Source: Gammaproteobacteria bacterium
GTDB taxonomy: Bacteria > Pseudomonadota > Gammaproteobacteria > Arenicellales > Poriferihabitantaceae
Assembly: GCA_030432755.1 (NCBI GenBank)
Contig: JAUILZ010000001.1
Coordinates: 1-64,000, forward strand
Direction of reading: 5' to 3'
Length of the DNA: 64,000 nucleotides
Below the pieces are notes generated by a model, which was given only the letters and a program-made list of their open reading frames with translations, did not search any database and was not told the origin of the DNA. Shown here piece after piece: positions 27,983 to 36,429 of the stretch. A program made the translations under genes and the position numbers. Positions within the stretch are counted from its first letter, which is position 1. Each line of letters opens with the position of its first letter.

Positions 27983-29293
27983 TCAATCGTTGGCCGCCTC
28001 GAACTTGCGCAGCAGGTCGTTGCCGCGGCTGACCGCGTCGTCCATGGCCTGCTGCGCGCTCTTGGAGCCGTTCCAGATGGCTTCCATTTCCTCGTTGATC
28101 ACGTCGCGGACCTGGACGAAGTTGCCGTAGCGTACACCGCGGGAGTTCGGAGTGGGCGCGTTCAGGCTGAGCTGCTTGATCGCGGTGTCGGTGCCGGGGT
28201 TGGCGTCGTAGAAACCATCAGCCGCCGATTTCTCGTAGGCCGCGGTGGTGATCGGGACGTAGCCGGTTTCCTGGTGCCACCAGGACTGCACGTCGGGAGA
28301 CGAGAGGTAGGTCATGAATTTCGCCACGCCCTTGTAGTCATCGTCCGCATGGCCGCGGAGCACCCACAGCGTGGCGCCGCCGATGATGGAGTTCTGCGGC
28401 GAGTCGATCACGTCGGGGTAGTAGGGCAGCATGGTCTGGCCGAAGGCGAACTTTGCCTGCCCCTTGATACCGCCGTAGTAGGCGGAGGAATTGAGCCACA
28501 TGCCGCATTCGCCGTTGGTGAACATCGGCAGGCTGTCGCCGCGGCGACCACCGTAGGTGAAGAGCCCTTCCTCGCCCCACTTCGCGATGTTGCCGAGATG
28601 CGTGACGACGGCCTCGTTGTTGAAGGTGAGCTCGGTGTCGAAGGCGGCGAAGCCGTTTTCCTTCGTGCCAGTGGGAATGTTATGCCAGGCACTGAAGTTC
28701 TCCACCTGCACCCAGGACTGCCAGCCGAAGGAGAATCCGCATTTCATGCCACTGTCCACCAGCTTCTTCGAGACTTCCGCCACCTCGGGCCAGGTGGTGG
28801 GCGGGGATTCCACGCCGGCGGCCGCAAGCGCGTCCTGGTTGTACCACATCACCGGCGTCGAGCTGTTGAACGGCATCGACAGCAGGTCGCCGTCCGGGGT
28901 TTGGTAGTAGCTGATCACGGCGGGCAGGTAGCCCGACTTGTCGAACGGTTCCTCGGCGTCGCGCATCAGGTCCTCGATGGGATAGATCGCGCCCTCGGCC
29001 GCCATCATGGTGGCGGTGCCGACCTCGAAGACCTGGACGATATGCGGCTGCTGCTTTGCCCGGAACGCGGCGATGGCGGCGGTCATGGTCTCGGTGTAAT
29101 TCCCCTTGTACACCGGCACCACGGTGAAGTCGGACTGGCTGGCGTTGAAGTCGTCGGCGATCTTGTTGACGCGTTCGCCGTTGACCCCGCCCATGGCATG
29201 CCACCACTGGATCTCGGTGGCGGAGAATGCGGGCGCGGCGGCAAACGTGGTTGCGCAGGCGAGCGCGGTGAGTGTGGATTTCAGGTGGTTCAT
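27983..29293 (-). CDS. ugpB: periplasmic sn-glycerol-3-phosphate-type binding protein
   Basis: A 436-residue extracellular solute-binding protein with a signal peptide (HLKSTLTALACATTFAAAPA, cleavage before FSATEIQWW or close by). The start of the mature protein, EIQWWHAMGGVNGERVNKIA, is the conserved UgpB opening, and SMPFNSSTPVMWYNQDAL and MTYLSSPDVQSWWHQETGYVP are also UgpB-like. The ATG at 29293 is chosen because a good ribosome site (GAGGAG) lies just before it; an upstream in-frame ATG would overlap that site. It captures glycerol-3-phosphate or glycerophosphocholine-like compounds for UgpAEC. A promoter is expected in the 340-base gap upstream. Confidence 0.94.
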   Translation of the reverse strand: MNHLKSTLTALACATTFAAAPAFSATEIQWWHAMGGVNGERVNKIADDFNASQSDFTVVPVYKGNYTETMTAAIAAFRAKQQPHIVQVFEVGTATMMAAEGAIYPIEDLMRDAEEPFDKSGYLPAVISYYQTPDGDLLSMPFNSSTPVMWYNQDALAAAGVESPPTTWPEVAEVSKKLVDSGMKCGFSFGWQSWVQVENFSAWHNIPTGTKENGFAAFDTELTFNNEAVVTHLGNIAKWGEEGLFTYGGRRGDSLPMFTNGECGMWLNSSAYYGGIKGQAKFAFGQTMLPYYPDVIDSPQNSIIGGATLWVLRGHADDDYKGVAKFMTYLSSPDVQSWWHQETGYVPITTAAYEKSAADGFYDANPGTDTAIKQLSLNAPTPNSRGVRYGNFVQVRDVINEEMEAIWNGSKSAQQAMDDAVSRGNDLLRKFEAAND

Positions 29294-29635
29294 CTGGAAA
29301 CTCCTCTTCAAGGTTGTGATTATTGATCCTGGATACTAAGGTCCCTTTATGACGCTTTCGCTAACGGGACCATAGCCCCCGTCGATGGGGAAATCAAGAA
29401 ATTGCATTTTGCTGACGGATCAGCAATCCGAAACGCCAGCAAAGCATGCCCCAGCGAAGGCTGGGGGCTGGCGTCCATGTTGAGAATACGCACTACGGAT
29501 TGACATGGATTCCAGCTTTCGCTGGAATTTCGAAATGCCGAGAGCTCTAGCCAGAGGAGGCTGCAATTGTTCGAGGCAGTTCTTACAGTGTTCGCGTTAC
29601 CATTCGGTCCGTTGAACAACCACCACCCGACCAAC
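29294..29635. other. divergent intergenic region between ugpB and the aldolase gene
   Basis: This 342-base gap holds the ugpB ribosome site, REP-like copy D (29430-29539) and presumably promoters for both directions. I see no clear known operator. The part at 29340-29400 has a short GC hairpin-like ccccgtcgatgggg. Confidence 0.5.
29430..29539. repeat. REPIN-like element, copy D, with a nested hairpin
   Basis: The outer element matches the family (left GCCAGC..., GCTGGCGTCCATGTT; right GATTGACATGGATTCCAGC then TTTCGCTGG). The left arm is interrupted by an inserted hairpin, CCCCAGCGAAGGCTGGGG, which is itself a copy of the stem unit. It lies between the divergent ugpB and aldolase genes. Confidence 0.85.
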
Positions 29636-30280
29636 ATGACGGAATCCCCCGGCCAGCAGATCATCGACGCCTGCCTGCGTATGCAGTCCGAGGGCATCAA
29701 CCAGGGCAGCGCGGGCAATATCAGCGTGCGCAGTAATGATGGTTTCCTGATCACGCCATCTGGCATGGCCTACGAACGCATGGCGCCAGAAGACATGGTA
29801 CAGATGTCGCTCGAAGGAAAGCCAACGGGAAAATGGAAGCCATCGAGTGAATGGCGCATGCATCTCGATATCTATCGCTCGCGCCCGGAGGCCGGCGCGG
29901 TGGTGCACGCGCATTCCACGTTTTGTACCGCGCTTGCCTGCCTGCGCCGGGACATTCCACCGTTCCACTACATGGTCGCGGTGGCGGGCGGGCGCGACAT
30001 CCGCTGCTCGGACTACGCGTTGTTCGGCACCCAGGAGTTGTCGGATGCGATGCTCGCCGCGCTGGAGGGTCGCCGCGCCTGCCTCCTCGGCACCCATGGC
30101 ATGATCTGTTTCCACGACAACCTCGAACGCGCGCTCAAGCTCGCCATCGAGGTGGAGGCGCTGGCGAAGCAGTACTGGCATGCCTGCCAGGCCGGTGAGC
30201 CCGTGTTGTTGTCGGACGAAGAGATGGCGCCGGTGATCGAACGCTTCGGCGGCTATGGCCAGGCGCACCAGTCGGAATGA
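29636..30280 (+). CDS. class II (zinc) aldolase, fuculose-phosphate aldolase-like, MTA-shunt candidate
   Basis: A 214-residue class II aldolase. The zinc ligands are visible as HAHSTF and, near the C-terminal third, GTHGMICF; NQGSAGNISVR and TPSGMAYERM form the phosphate/active-site loops and PSSEWRMHLDIY carries the catalytic Glu. The gene overlaps mtnA by four bases (ATGA). In the described MTA-to-DHAP shunt an MtnA isomerase supplies methylthioribulose-1-phosphate to a FucA-like aldolase (Ald2), giving DHAP and methylthioacetaldehyde, so this is the most likely role. MtnB dehydratase belongs to the same superfamily and is the main alternative. The ATG at 29636 is preferred; the upstream extension has no conserved sequence. 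Confidence 0.88.
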   Translation: MTESPGQQIIDACLRMQSEGINQGSAGNISVRSNDGFLITPSGMAYERMAPEDMVQMSLEGKPTGKWKPSSEWRMHLDIYRSRPEAGAVVHAHSTFCTALACLRRDIPPFHYMVAVAGGRDIRCSDYALFGTQELSDAMLAALEGRRACLLGTHGMICFHDNLERALKLAIEVEALAKQYWHACQAGEPVLLSDEEMAPVIERFGGYGQAHQSE

Positions 30281-31374
30281 AGGTCGGCGACGTCCACTAC
30301 CGAACGATCTGGCCGGGCGCAGATGGTTGCTCGGTGGACGTTATCGACCAGACGCTGCTTCCCCACAGGTTTCAAATCCGCAACCTGCGTACTCTCGATG
30401 ATGCCTGCGTGGCGATCCGTGACATGGCGGTGCGCGGCGCGCCGCTGATCGGCGCTACCGCGGCTTACGGTTTCTGGCTGGCGATGCAACGGTCGGCGGA
30501 CGATGCCGCCATGGTTGCCGCGCGCGAGGCGGCGCTGGCGACGCGTCCCACCGCGGTCAACCTGCGCTGGGCGCTGGACCGGGTGTACGGCGCGCTCGAA
30601 ACACTCGCCCCCGCGGAACGTCCCGATGCGGCGCTGGCGCTGGCCACCGATATCGCGGACGAGGATGCCGCCAACTGCCACGATATCGGCCGCCATGGCC
30701 TCGACCTGATCACCACCCTGCACCGGCAGAAAGGCGGTGACGGCCCCGTCAACATCCTCACCCATTGCAATGCCGGCTGGCTCGCCACGGTGGACTGGGG
30801 CACCGCGACATCGCCGATCTACCAGGCGCATGACGCGGGCATCCCCCTGCATGTCTGGGTCGACGAGACCCGCCCAAGAAACCAGGGCGCCGGTCTCACA
30901 GCCTGGGAACTCGCCGGCCACGGCGTCCCGCACACGGTGATCGTCGACAATGCCGGCGGCCACCTGATGCAGCAGGGGAAGGTGGATCTCTGTCTGGTAG
31001 GCACCGACCGCACCACCCGTGGCGGTGATGTCTGCAACAAGATCGGCACCTATCTGAAGGCGCTCGCCGCGCGCGACAACGGCGTGCCGTTCTACGTCTG
31101 CCTGCCGGGCAGCACCATCGACTGGACGCTGGTGGAGGGCGGAGACATCCCGATCGAGGAGCGTGATCCGGGGGAGGTGACCATGGTCAGCGGGGCGGAT
31201 GAACGCGGCGCGCTCACGCGGGTGCGGGTGATGCCGCCGCAATCCCCGGCGGCCAATCCCGCGTTCGATGTGACACCCGCGCGCCTGGTGAGCGGCTACA
31301 TCACCGAACGGGGAGTGGTCGCGGCCGGTCGGGAGGCGCTCGAAGGCGCATTCCCCGACCTGGCCGCGGGGTAG
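30277..31374 (+). CDS. mtnA: S-methyl-5-thioribose-1-phosphate isomerase
   Basis: MtnA converts methylthioribose-1-phosphate to methylthioribulose-1-phosphate. It belongs to the eIF2B-related isomerases: MAVRGAPLIGATAAYG is the substrate-binding loop, the catalytic Cys lies in NILTHCNAGWLATVDWGTA, and the catalytic Asp in VGTDRTTRGGDVCNKIGTY. The C-terminal NPAFDVTPARLVSGYITERG is the standard family ending. Length is 365 residues, normal. It is translationally coupled to the upstream aldolase. No mtnK/mtnP or mtnC/D/W genes are in the window, so the methylthioribose-phosphate source must be elsewhere. It converges on the porin gene with one base between the stops. Confidence 0.95.
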   Translation: MKVGDVHYRTIWPGADGCSVDVIDQTLLPHRFQIRNLRTLDDACVAIRDMAVRGAPLIGATAAYGFWLAMQRSADDAAMVAAREAALATRPTAVNLRWALDRVYGALETLAPAERPDAALALATDIADEDAANCHDIGRHGLDLITTLHRQKGGDGPVNILTHCNAGWLATVDWGTATSPIYQAHDAGIPLHVWVDETRPRNQGAGLTAWELAGHGVPHTVIVDNAGGHLMQQGKVDLCLVGTDRTTRGGDVCNKIGTYLKALAARDNGVPFYVCLPGSTIDWTLVEGGDIPIEERDPGEVTMVSGADERGALTRVRVMPPQSPAANPAFDVTPARLVSGYITERGVVAAGREALEGAFPDLAAG

Positions 31375-31375
31375 A

Positions 31376-32350
31376 TTACTCTGTTACTACCCGGGGGCGC
31401 CGTAACACGCCAAGAGCGCGGCGGTTTGCCTCGCGTCCTTCGCGGGTGCCATTGTCCGCTACCGGAACGCTTTCACCGAATCCCTGGGCGCTGATCCGGG
31501 AAGGATCGATGCCGAGCTCGTTGATGAAGATGTCGCGCACCGCGTTGGCGCGATTTTCGGACAGCGTCTGGTTGTACTCCTCGGGACCGATGGTGCAGGT
31601 ATGCCCCTCGATGGTGAGGTCGGAATCTGGGTAGTCCTTCATGATCTGCGCGATCTCCTCCATCTGCGGGCGGTAGATCGAGCGAACGTTGAAGTGGTCA
31701 AACTCGAACTGCACCAGCAGTTCGAAGGTGTCGACGACGACCTTCTCCACCGGCGCGGGTTCGGGCGCAGGAGCCGGTGCGGGCGCCGCAACGGGCGCAG
31801 GCTCCGGCGCGGCCGCTGGCGGCGGCAGCGGCTTGCGGAAATGCCAGTTCAGCGCGATGCTGTACTCATCGTCGTTGTGGCCCTCGTCGTCAAATGCGTA
31901 GAAGTGCTGCCAGCCGACGCGCATCTCCAGGTTGCGGGTGAAATCCTTGGATACGCCGATTCCGGCCTGAAGCGATTCCGTGGATTCCGGCACCGAGGTT
32001 TCCGTATCTACCGAGCTAAAGCCGGCGGAAACAAAAGGCCGCCAGTTGGTGCCGAAGAATCGGTAAGCGTTCACGGAGATTCGGTCCACGCCGCGCTCGT
32101 AGTCCATGTCGGTACCGACGGTGAGATCGGCCGACCATGCGCTGTTGAACTGGTAGCCCACCGAGAGATTGAACAGCTTCGGCGTATGGCTTGGCGAGCG
32201 GGTGGAATACGCCGCGATCCGGTCATCGTCCAGCGCCAGGGAACTGAGGCCGGCTCCGACATAGACATTGCTGTCATCCTCCTGGGCGAGGGCATGATTG
32301 CCCAGCGAACCAAGGACCAGTGCGGATACAACGATTCGTGAAAGCTTCAT
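31376..32350 (-). CDS. OmpA/OprF-like outer membrane protein
   Basis: A 324-residue protein with signal peptide (MKLSRIVVSALVLGSLGNHA, cleaved before QEDDSN). Residues about 25-170 alternate as an 8-strand beta-barrel ending SIALNWHFRK. A Pro-Ala-rich linker (about 173-200, PAPVAAPAPAPAPEPAPV) leads to a peptidoglycan-binding OmpA domain: VQFEFDHFNVRSIY, TIEGHTCTIGPEEYNQTLSENRANAV, SRISAQGFGES and NRRALGVL. GHTCTIG replaces the usual GHTDxxG, so the conserved Asp that binds diaminopimelate is a Cys here or shifted. It anchors the outer membrane to the wall. An FNR-like box lies 110 bases upstream of the start. Confidence 0.92.
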   Translation of the reverse strand: MKLSRIVVSALVLGSLGNHALAQEDDSNVYVGAGLSSLALDDDRIAAYSTRSPSHTPKLFNLSVGYQFNSAWSADLTVGTDMDYERGVDRISVNAYRFFGTNWRPFVSAGFSSVDTETSVPESTESLQAGIGVSKDFTRNLEMRVGWQHFYAFDDEGHNDDEYSIALNWHFRKPLPPPAAAPEPAPVAAPAPAPAPEPAPVEKVVVDTFELLVQFEFDHFNVRSIYRPQMEEIAQIMKDYPDSDLTIEGHTCTIGPEEYNQTLSENRANAVRDIFINELGIDPSRISAQGFGESVPVADNGTREGREANRRALGVLRRPRVVTE

Positions 32351-32460
32351 GGGTCAGCTCCTGCAGCGGGACTTGAAGATGGGACAATCCGTTCAGACAC
32401 AGTATAGCGCCCGATCCGGATCCCTGCCAACAGTTTACGGGAGAGGGCGGGCGTATCCTA

Positions 32461-32474
32461 TTGATCCGCGTCAA
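32461..32474. promoter_or_regulatory. FNR/FixK-type box upstream of the porin gene
   Basis: TTGATCCGCGTCAA matches TTGAT-N4-ATCAA with one change. It lies 111 bases before the porin ATG at 32350. A regulator of the FNR/FixK type is encoded at 54195-54890. Confidence 0.5.
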
Positions 32475-32535
32475 ATGTCGCTGTCTGGCGACGTTGTAGC
32501 GGGGTGACACCGATGGCGCGGCTACAGGTGAACGT

Positions 32536-34431
32536 TCAGGCCTCCGCCGTTACGCGCCGCTGAGGAAACAGCGCCACCGCGCAGAGGCCCAGGGCGACGA
32601 GAAACATCCAGGGTTCGACGAACAGGAAGAGTAACGCGGCCACGGTGAGCATCAGTCGCGCCGGCATCGCCAAGGGCCTGCGCAGGAAGCCCTCGATGGC
32701 GATGGCCACGGCGACCAGGCCGAGCGCCGCGGATAACGTCGCGAAGGCGATCTCGAGTGGCGTGCCGTTCAGCAACAATGCCTGGTTGAAGACGAAGCAG
32801 AAAGGCACGAGGAACGCGGCAATGGCAATTCTGACCGCGCCCGCGGCGATGGTGAGCGGGTTCTCGTCGGCGATTGCACTGGCGGCATAGGCGGCCACTG
32901 CCACCGGCGGGGTGAGCGCCGACATCACCGCGAAGTACAGCAGGAACAGGTGTCCGGCCATGGGCGCGATGCCGAGATCCCCCATTACGGGCGCCACCAG
33001 CACCGCGGCGAGGATATAGGCGCTCGGAGTCGGCATACCGAGGCCGAGGAGAATCGTCAGTCCGGCCGCCAGGGTCAGCGACATGAACTCGTTGGTGCCG
33101 GAAAGGAGGAACACCAGGTGGCTGAATTTGGACGCGAGCCCGGTCATGGTGATGCCACCGATCACGAGGCCGGCGGCGGCGCAGGCGCCCGCCACCGCCA
33201 CCATGCGCAGGCAGGTTTCCGCGAGAATGTCGAACACCAGGCGCGGCGTCAGCCGGGTCGCCCGCCGCAGGCTGGAGACGATCACCACGGCGACGGTGCC
33301 GTAGAGTGCGGCATAGGTCGGGGTGTAGCCCTCGATCAGCGCCCAGGAAATCACCACCAGCGGCACCAGGAAGAGGCCGCCGTCGCGCAGTGTTTCAAGC
33401 ACGCGCGGCACCTTGTCCGTGTCCAGGCCGCCGAGGTCTTCGCGCACCGCGCGCAGGTGCACCTGGAGGTAGATCGGCACGTAGTAGAGGATCGCCGGGA
33501 TGATGCCGGCGAGGGCGATGTCGACGTAGTCGATACCCGTGTATTCGGCCATGATGAAGGCCGCCGCGCCCATCACCGGTGGCAGCAGGCTGCCTCCCGT
33601 GGATGCCGACACCTCCACCGCACCGGCGAAACCCGGGCTGTAGCCGAGGCGTTTCATCATCGGGATGGTCACCGCACCGGTGGTGACAACGTCGGAGGTG
33701 GGGCTGCCGGAGATGGTGCCGTAGAGCCCGGAGGAAATCACCGCGATCTTCGCCGGCCCACCCCGGGCGCGGCCGGTGAGGGAGGCGGCGAGGTTAAAGA
33801 AGAAGTCGCCGCCGCCTGTTTTCGCCAGCACCGTGCCGAAGAGGACGAACAGGAAGGCATAGGTGGCCGCCACGCGTAGTGGGACGCCGAACAGTCCGTC
33901 GGTGGTGAACGCCATGATGTCGAGGAAATGGCTCGTGGTGATCACCCCGTGGGCCAGCGGGCCTTCGAGAAGGTGGCCGAACAGGTTGTAGGCGATGAAT
34001 CCGATGACGATCGCCGTGAGCCCGAGGCCCACGGTACGGCGAATGGCTTCGAGCGAGAGCAGGATGAGCAGGATGGAGAATCCCTGGTCCGCCGGGCTGA
34101 GCACGTCGAGCAGCGTGATGCGCTCGGCGATGGCGTCGGCGCGGGTCATGAAGTAGGCCCCGCAAGCCCCGGCCGCCAGGGACAGCGGCCAGTCATACCA
34201 GGCGACCTTCTCGCGGTCCGCACCCGGGCCGGCGCCGATCATGAGGAAGGTCAGCACCAGCATGAGCGCGAGGAAGGTCACCGTCAGCGACAGCGCGTCC
34301 TGGCGCGAGAACGCCGCGGCGTGGACTGTCCACACCGCGGTGAGGGCGGCAAAGGCCTTGATACCGGTGCCAACGCCTCCCGTCGGCTGGCGGCGTGCGC
34401 CGGTATCAAAGGCCAGGTTGAACAGGGACAT
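32536..34431 (-). CDS. TRAP transporter fused permease (4TM/12TM)
   Basis: A 631-residue fused DctQ-DctM permease of the TAXI-type TRAP family. About 16-18 hydrophobic segments are visible. The large-subunit signature is GGPAKIAVISSGLYGTISGS, followed by VTTGAVTIPMMKRLGYSPGFAGAVEVSASTGGSLLPPVMGA ; these Gly-rich stretches form the substrate and sodium sites in known TRAP permeases. The gene follows the binding-protein gene by 27 bases. Given the downstream and neighbouring phthalate-type catabolic genes, an aromatic or dicarboxylic acid is the likely substrate, but TAXI systems also carry other organic acids and the sequence alone does not decide. Confidence 0.93.
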   Translation of the reverse strand: MSLFNLAFDTGARRQPTGGVGTGIKAFAALTAVWTVHAAAFSRQDALSLTVTFLALMLVLTFLMIGAGPGADREKVAWYDWPLSLAAGACGAYFMTRADAIAERITLLDVLSPADQGFSILLILLSLEAIRRTVGLGLTAIVIGFIAYNLFGHLLEGPLAHGVITTSHFLDIMAFTTDGLFGVPLRVAATYAFLFVLFGTVLAKTGGGDFFFNLAASLTGRARGGPAKIAVISSGLYGTISGSPTSDVVTTGAVTIPMMKRLGYSPGFAGAVEVSASTGGSLLPPVMGAAAFIMAEYTGIDYVDIALAGIIPAILYYVPIYLQVHLRAVREDLGGLDTDKVPRVLETLRDGGLFLVPLVVISWALIEGYTPTYAALYGTVAVVIVSSLRRATRLTPRLVFDILAETCLRMVAVAGACAAAGLVIGGITMTGLASKFSHLVFLLSGTNEFMSLTLAAGLTILLGLGMPTPSAYILAAVLVAPVMGDLGIAPMAGHLFLLYFAVMSALTPPVAVAAYAASAIADENPLTIAAGAVRIAIAAFLVPFCFVFNQALLLNGTPLEIAFATLSAALGLVAVAIAIEGFLRRPLAMPARLMLTVAALLFLFVEPWMFLVALGLCAVALFPQRRVTAEA

Positions 34432-34458
34432 GGCTATCCCCGTAACCGCAGATTTCGC

Positions 34459-35448
34459 CTAGCGTAGCCCCTTTTCCTTGTATACGGCCTCGGCGGACGG
34501 GTGGTAGGGCACCACGTTGCTGCTCGCCATCAGTTCCGGGGTGAGCGGAGCCATCGCCTTGTGTACGCCCTGCATCTCGGCGACGTGATCCACCAGCGCG
34601 GCGGTGACGTCGGTGACCATGGTCGCATCGGCATCGGCGCGGGCGAAGAGTTGAGCGGAAAGGGTCACCGTAAGGGTGTCGTCGGGCGCCCAGTCATAGG
34701 TGCCGCCGGGAATGGTGTGTTCCGCGATGGACCACTCCGCCGCTACCGTGCCGGCGCTTTCCTTGGACATCGGCACCAGCGCCAGGTCGATGGACTCCGC
34801 GAGCTGGCGGATGGAGCTGTGGTTGATGAACAGCGAGTTGAGGATCGCGTCGGCGCGCCGGTCGCGCATCAGCTCGCCCTGTTCCTTGGAGGCGGCGAAA
34901 GTGACCGATCCGCCCCAGGACTCGATGTTCTCCACCGAGGCGCCGGCCGCGTTGAGCATCGATTCGCCTACTCCGCTGGCGACGTTGCCGCGGCGGTTGA
35001 GGAGGATGTTGATCGGCAGTTGCTTCGCCGCGATGTCCTCGAGCGAGGTGATGCCGTTCTCCTCGGCATACTCCTTGTTGATGAGGAGCTGCATCGGCGC
35101 CCAGGTGTAGATCACCGCCACTGTGGCGAGGCTGTCCACCGGCGCCTGGAACGGGTCTTCGCCGGCAAGGGCGGCCTTGGCCTCGGCATCGTGGACGAGG
35201 GCGAGGTCGCATTTACTCTGGTCGATCTGGACCACGTTGGCGAAGCCGCCGCCGGAGGTCTGGTAGGTGACGGTAGAGCCTGGCTGCGCGGCCTTGACCG
35301 CGGCATCGACACCGGCGCCGATCAGCGACCAGAGGCCACCGGGGCTGGCGCCGCAGAGCGTCAGGTTGTATTGTGCGAGCGCGCTACCGCTGGAAAGGGC
35401 GGAAACCAGCAGGGCGCCGGCGGCGAGGGTTCGAAGTGGATGTCTCAT
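34459..35448 (-). CDS. TAXI-family TRAP substrate-binding protein
   Basis: A 329-residue periplasmic protein with a signal peptide (MRHPLRTLAAGALLVSALSS, cleaved near ALAQ). The mature start YNLTLCGASPGGLWSLIGAGVDAAVKAAQPGSTVTYQTSGG is the TAXI (TRAP-associated extracytoplasmic immunogenic) hallmark. The ATG at 35448 is chosen because GAGG lies 7 bases upstream; an in-frame GTG at 35460 overlaps that ribosome site. It feeds the fused permease 27 bases downstream. The gap to the divergent aldolase-family gene holds the candidate MarR operator at 35557-35572, so uptake may share control with catabolism. Confidence 0.93.
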   Translation of the reverse strand: MRHPLRTLAAGALLVSALSSGSALAQYNLTLCGASPGGLWSLIGAGVDAAVKAAQPGSTVTYQTSGGGFANVVQIDQSKCDLALVHDAEAKAALAGEDPFQAPVDSLATVAVIYTWAPMQLLINKEYAEENGITSLEDIAAKQLPINILLNRRGNVASGVGESMLNAAGASVENIESWGGSVTFAASKEQGELMRDRRADAILNSLFINHSSIRQLAESIDLALVPMSKESAGTVAAEWSIAEHTIPGGTYDWAPDDTLTVTLSAQLFARADADATMVTDVTAALVDHVAEMQGVHKAMAPLTPELMASSNVVPYHPSAEAVYKEKGLR

Positions 35449-35556
35449 GGGTGTCCTCACAGTTGGTGTTTTGTTTGAATCGGGGTAATCGTACCGGTTG
35501 TCCAGTCGCCTGGATGAACAGCCTGATTGGACAGCGGGAAACCGGCACTCTACAAT

Positions 35557-35572
35557 AATCTTAGAAATCTAA
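35557..35572. promoter_or_regulatory. candidate MarR operator, site 1
   Basis: AATCTTAGAAATCTAA contains the perfect inverted repeat TTAGA-AA-TCTAA (35561-35572). On the opposite strand 40211-40226 reads AATCTTAGATATCGAA, 14 of 16 bases identical. Both copies sit in divergent intergenic regions flanking the catabolic genes, and a MarR gene (36426) is encoded between them. Position between the TAXI and aldolase-family genes allows control of both. Confidence 0.65.
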
Positions 35573-35634
35573 CCTATTCTCCGGGTCGAGGGCAATGCGT
35601 ACCCGCGGGGAATCTACGGGAGTCAGGAAACATA

Positions 35635-36429
35635 ATGTGCAGTGACGATCCAGCGGCGCAGCAGGGACTGCCCGTGAGCGTGGTGGCAGATGGGGGCAAG
35701 GCGCCATCGCCCGCCGCCGATTCGGTTCTCGCGGACCTGGTGGCGGCCAACCGCATCCTCTATCGTCACCGGGTGGTGGATGCATTCGGGCATGTGAGCG
35801 TACGTCACCCCGGCAGCCCCGGACATTTCCTCCTCGCGCGCAACATGGCGCCGGGTCTCGTCACCCCCGCGGACATCGTCACCCACGAACTCGACGGTAC
35901 GCCCTGCGACGCCGATGGCCGCGGTGTCTACCTCGAGCGATTCATTCACGGAGAGATCTACGCGCGCCGTCCCGACGTGCAGTCGGTGATCCACAGCCAT
36001 GCCCCGGCAGTGGTGCCGTTCGGCATTGCCGCGGGCGCCGTACTCAAGCCGGTATGGCACATGAGCGCCTTCCTCGGCCTGTCGACGCCGGTGTTCGAGA
36101 TCCGCGATCATGCCGGCGACGCCACCGACCTGCTGATCCGCGACCGCGGCCTCGGCGTGGCCCTGGCGGATTGCCTGGACGATCACTCCGTGGTGCTGAT
36201 GCGCGGCCACGGCGCCACCGTCGCCGGCGCTTCGCTGAAGGAAGCGGTGTATCGCGCGGTGTTCACCCAGGCCAACGCGGAACTGCAGCTCCAGGCGCAG
36301 CAACTCGGCGAGGTCAACTTCCTCACCCCTGGGGAATGCGTTACCGCGACCAGCTCCGTGGGCAGCCAGGTCGACCGCGCCTGGAACCTGTGGAAGGACG
36401 AAGCGATGGCAGGGGCAGTAACGTCATGA
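35635..36429 (+). CDS. class II aldolase-family enzyme, probable aromatic acid decarboxylase
   Basis: A 264-residue class II aldolase/adducin-family protein. Metal ligands are seen in VIHSHAPAVVPFG and LMRGHGATVAG; HGEIYARRPDV and the opening LVAANRILYRHRVVDAFGHVSVR are typical. It lacks the phosphate-binding loop pattern of sugar-phosphate aldolases, and resembles the branch that decarboxylates hydroxylated aromatic acids (such as 3,4-dihydroxyphthalate or hydroxypyridine-dicarboxylate decarboxylases). I infer a decarboxylase for a phthalate-like intermediate. ATG at 35635 is chosen as the start of conserved sequence; an in-frame ATG upstream would include the operator region. It is coupled to the MarR gene by ATGA. 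Confidence 0.85.
   Translation: MCSDDPAAQQGLPVSVVADGGKAPSPAADSVLADLVAANRILYRHRVVDAFGHVSVRHPGSPGHFLLARNMAPGLVTPADIVTHELDGTPCDADGRGVYLERFIHGEIYARRPDVQSVIHSHAPAVVPFGIAAGAVLKPVWHMSAFLGLSTPVFEIRDHAGDATDLLIRDRGLGVALADCLDDHSVVLMRGHGATVAGASLKEAVYRAVFTQANAELQLQAQQLGEVNFLTPGECVTATSSVGSQVDRAWNLWKDEAMAGAVTS

Noticed and set aside
29636..30280. Naming the aldolase mtnB
   Set aside because: It shares the superfamily with MtnB, but SSEWRMHLDIY and the two-gene context fit the FucA/Ald2 branch at least as well; no other mtn salvage genes are present to decide.
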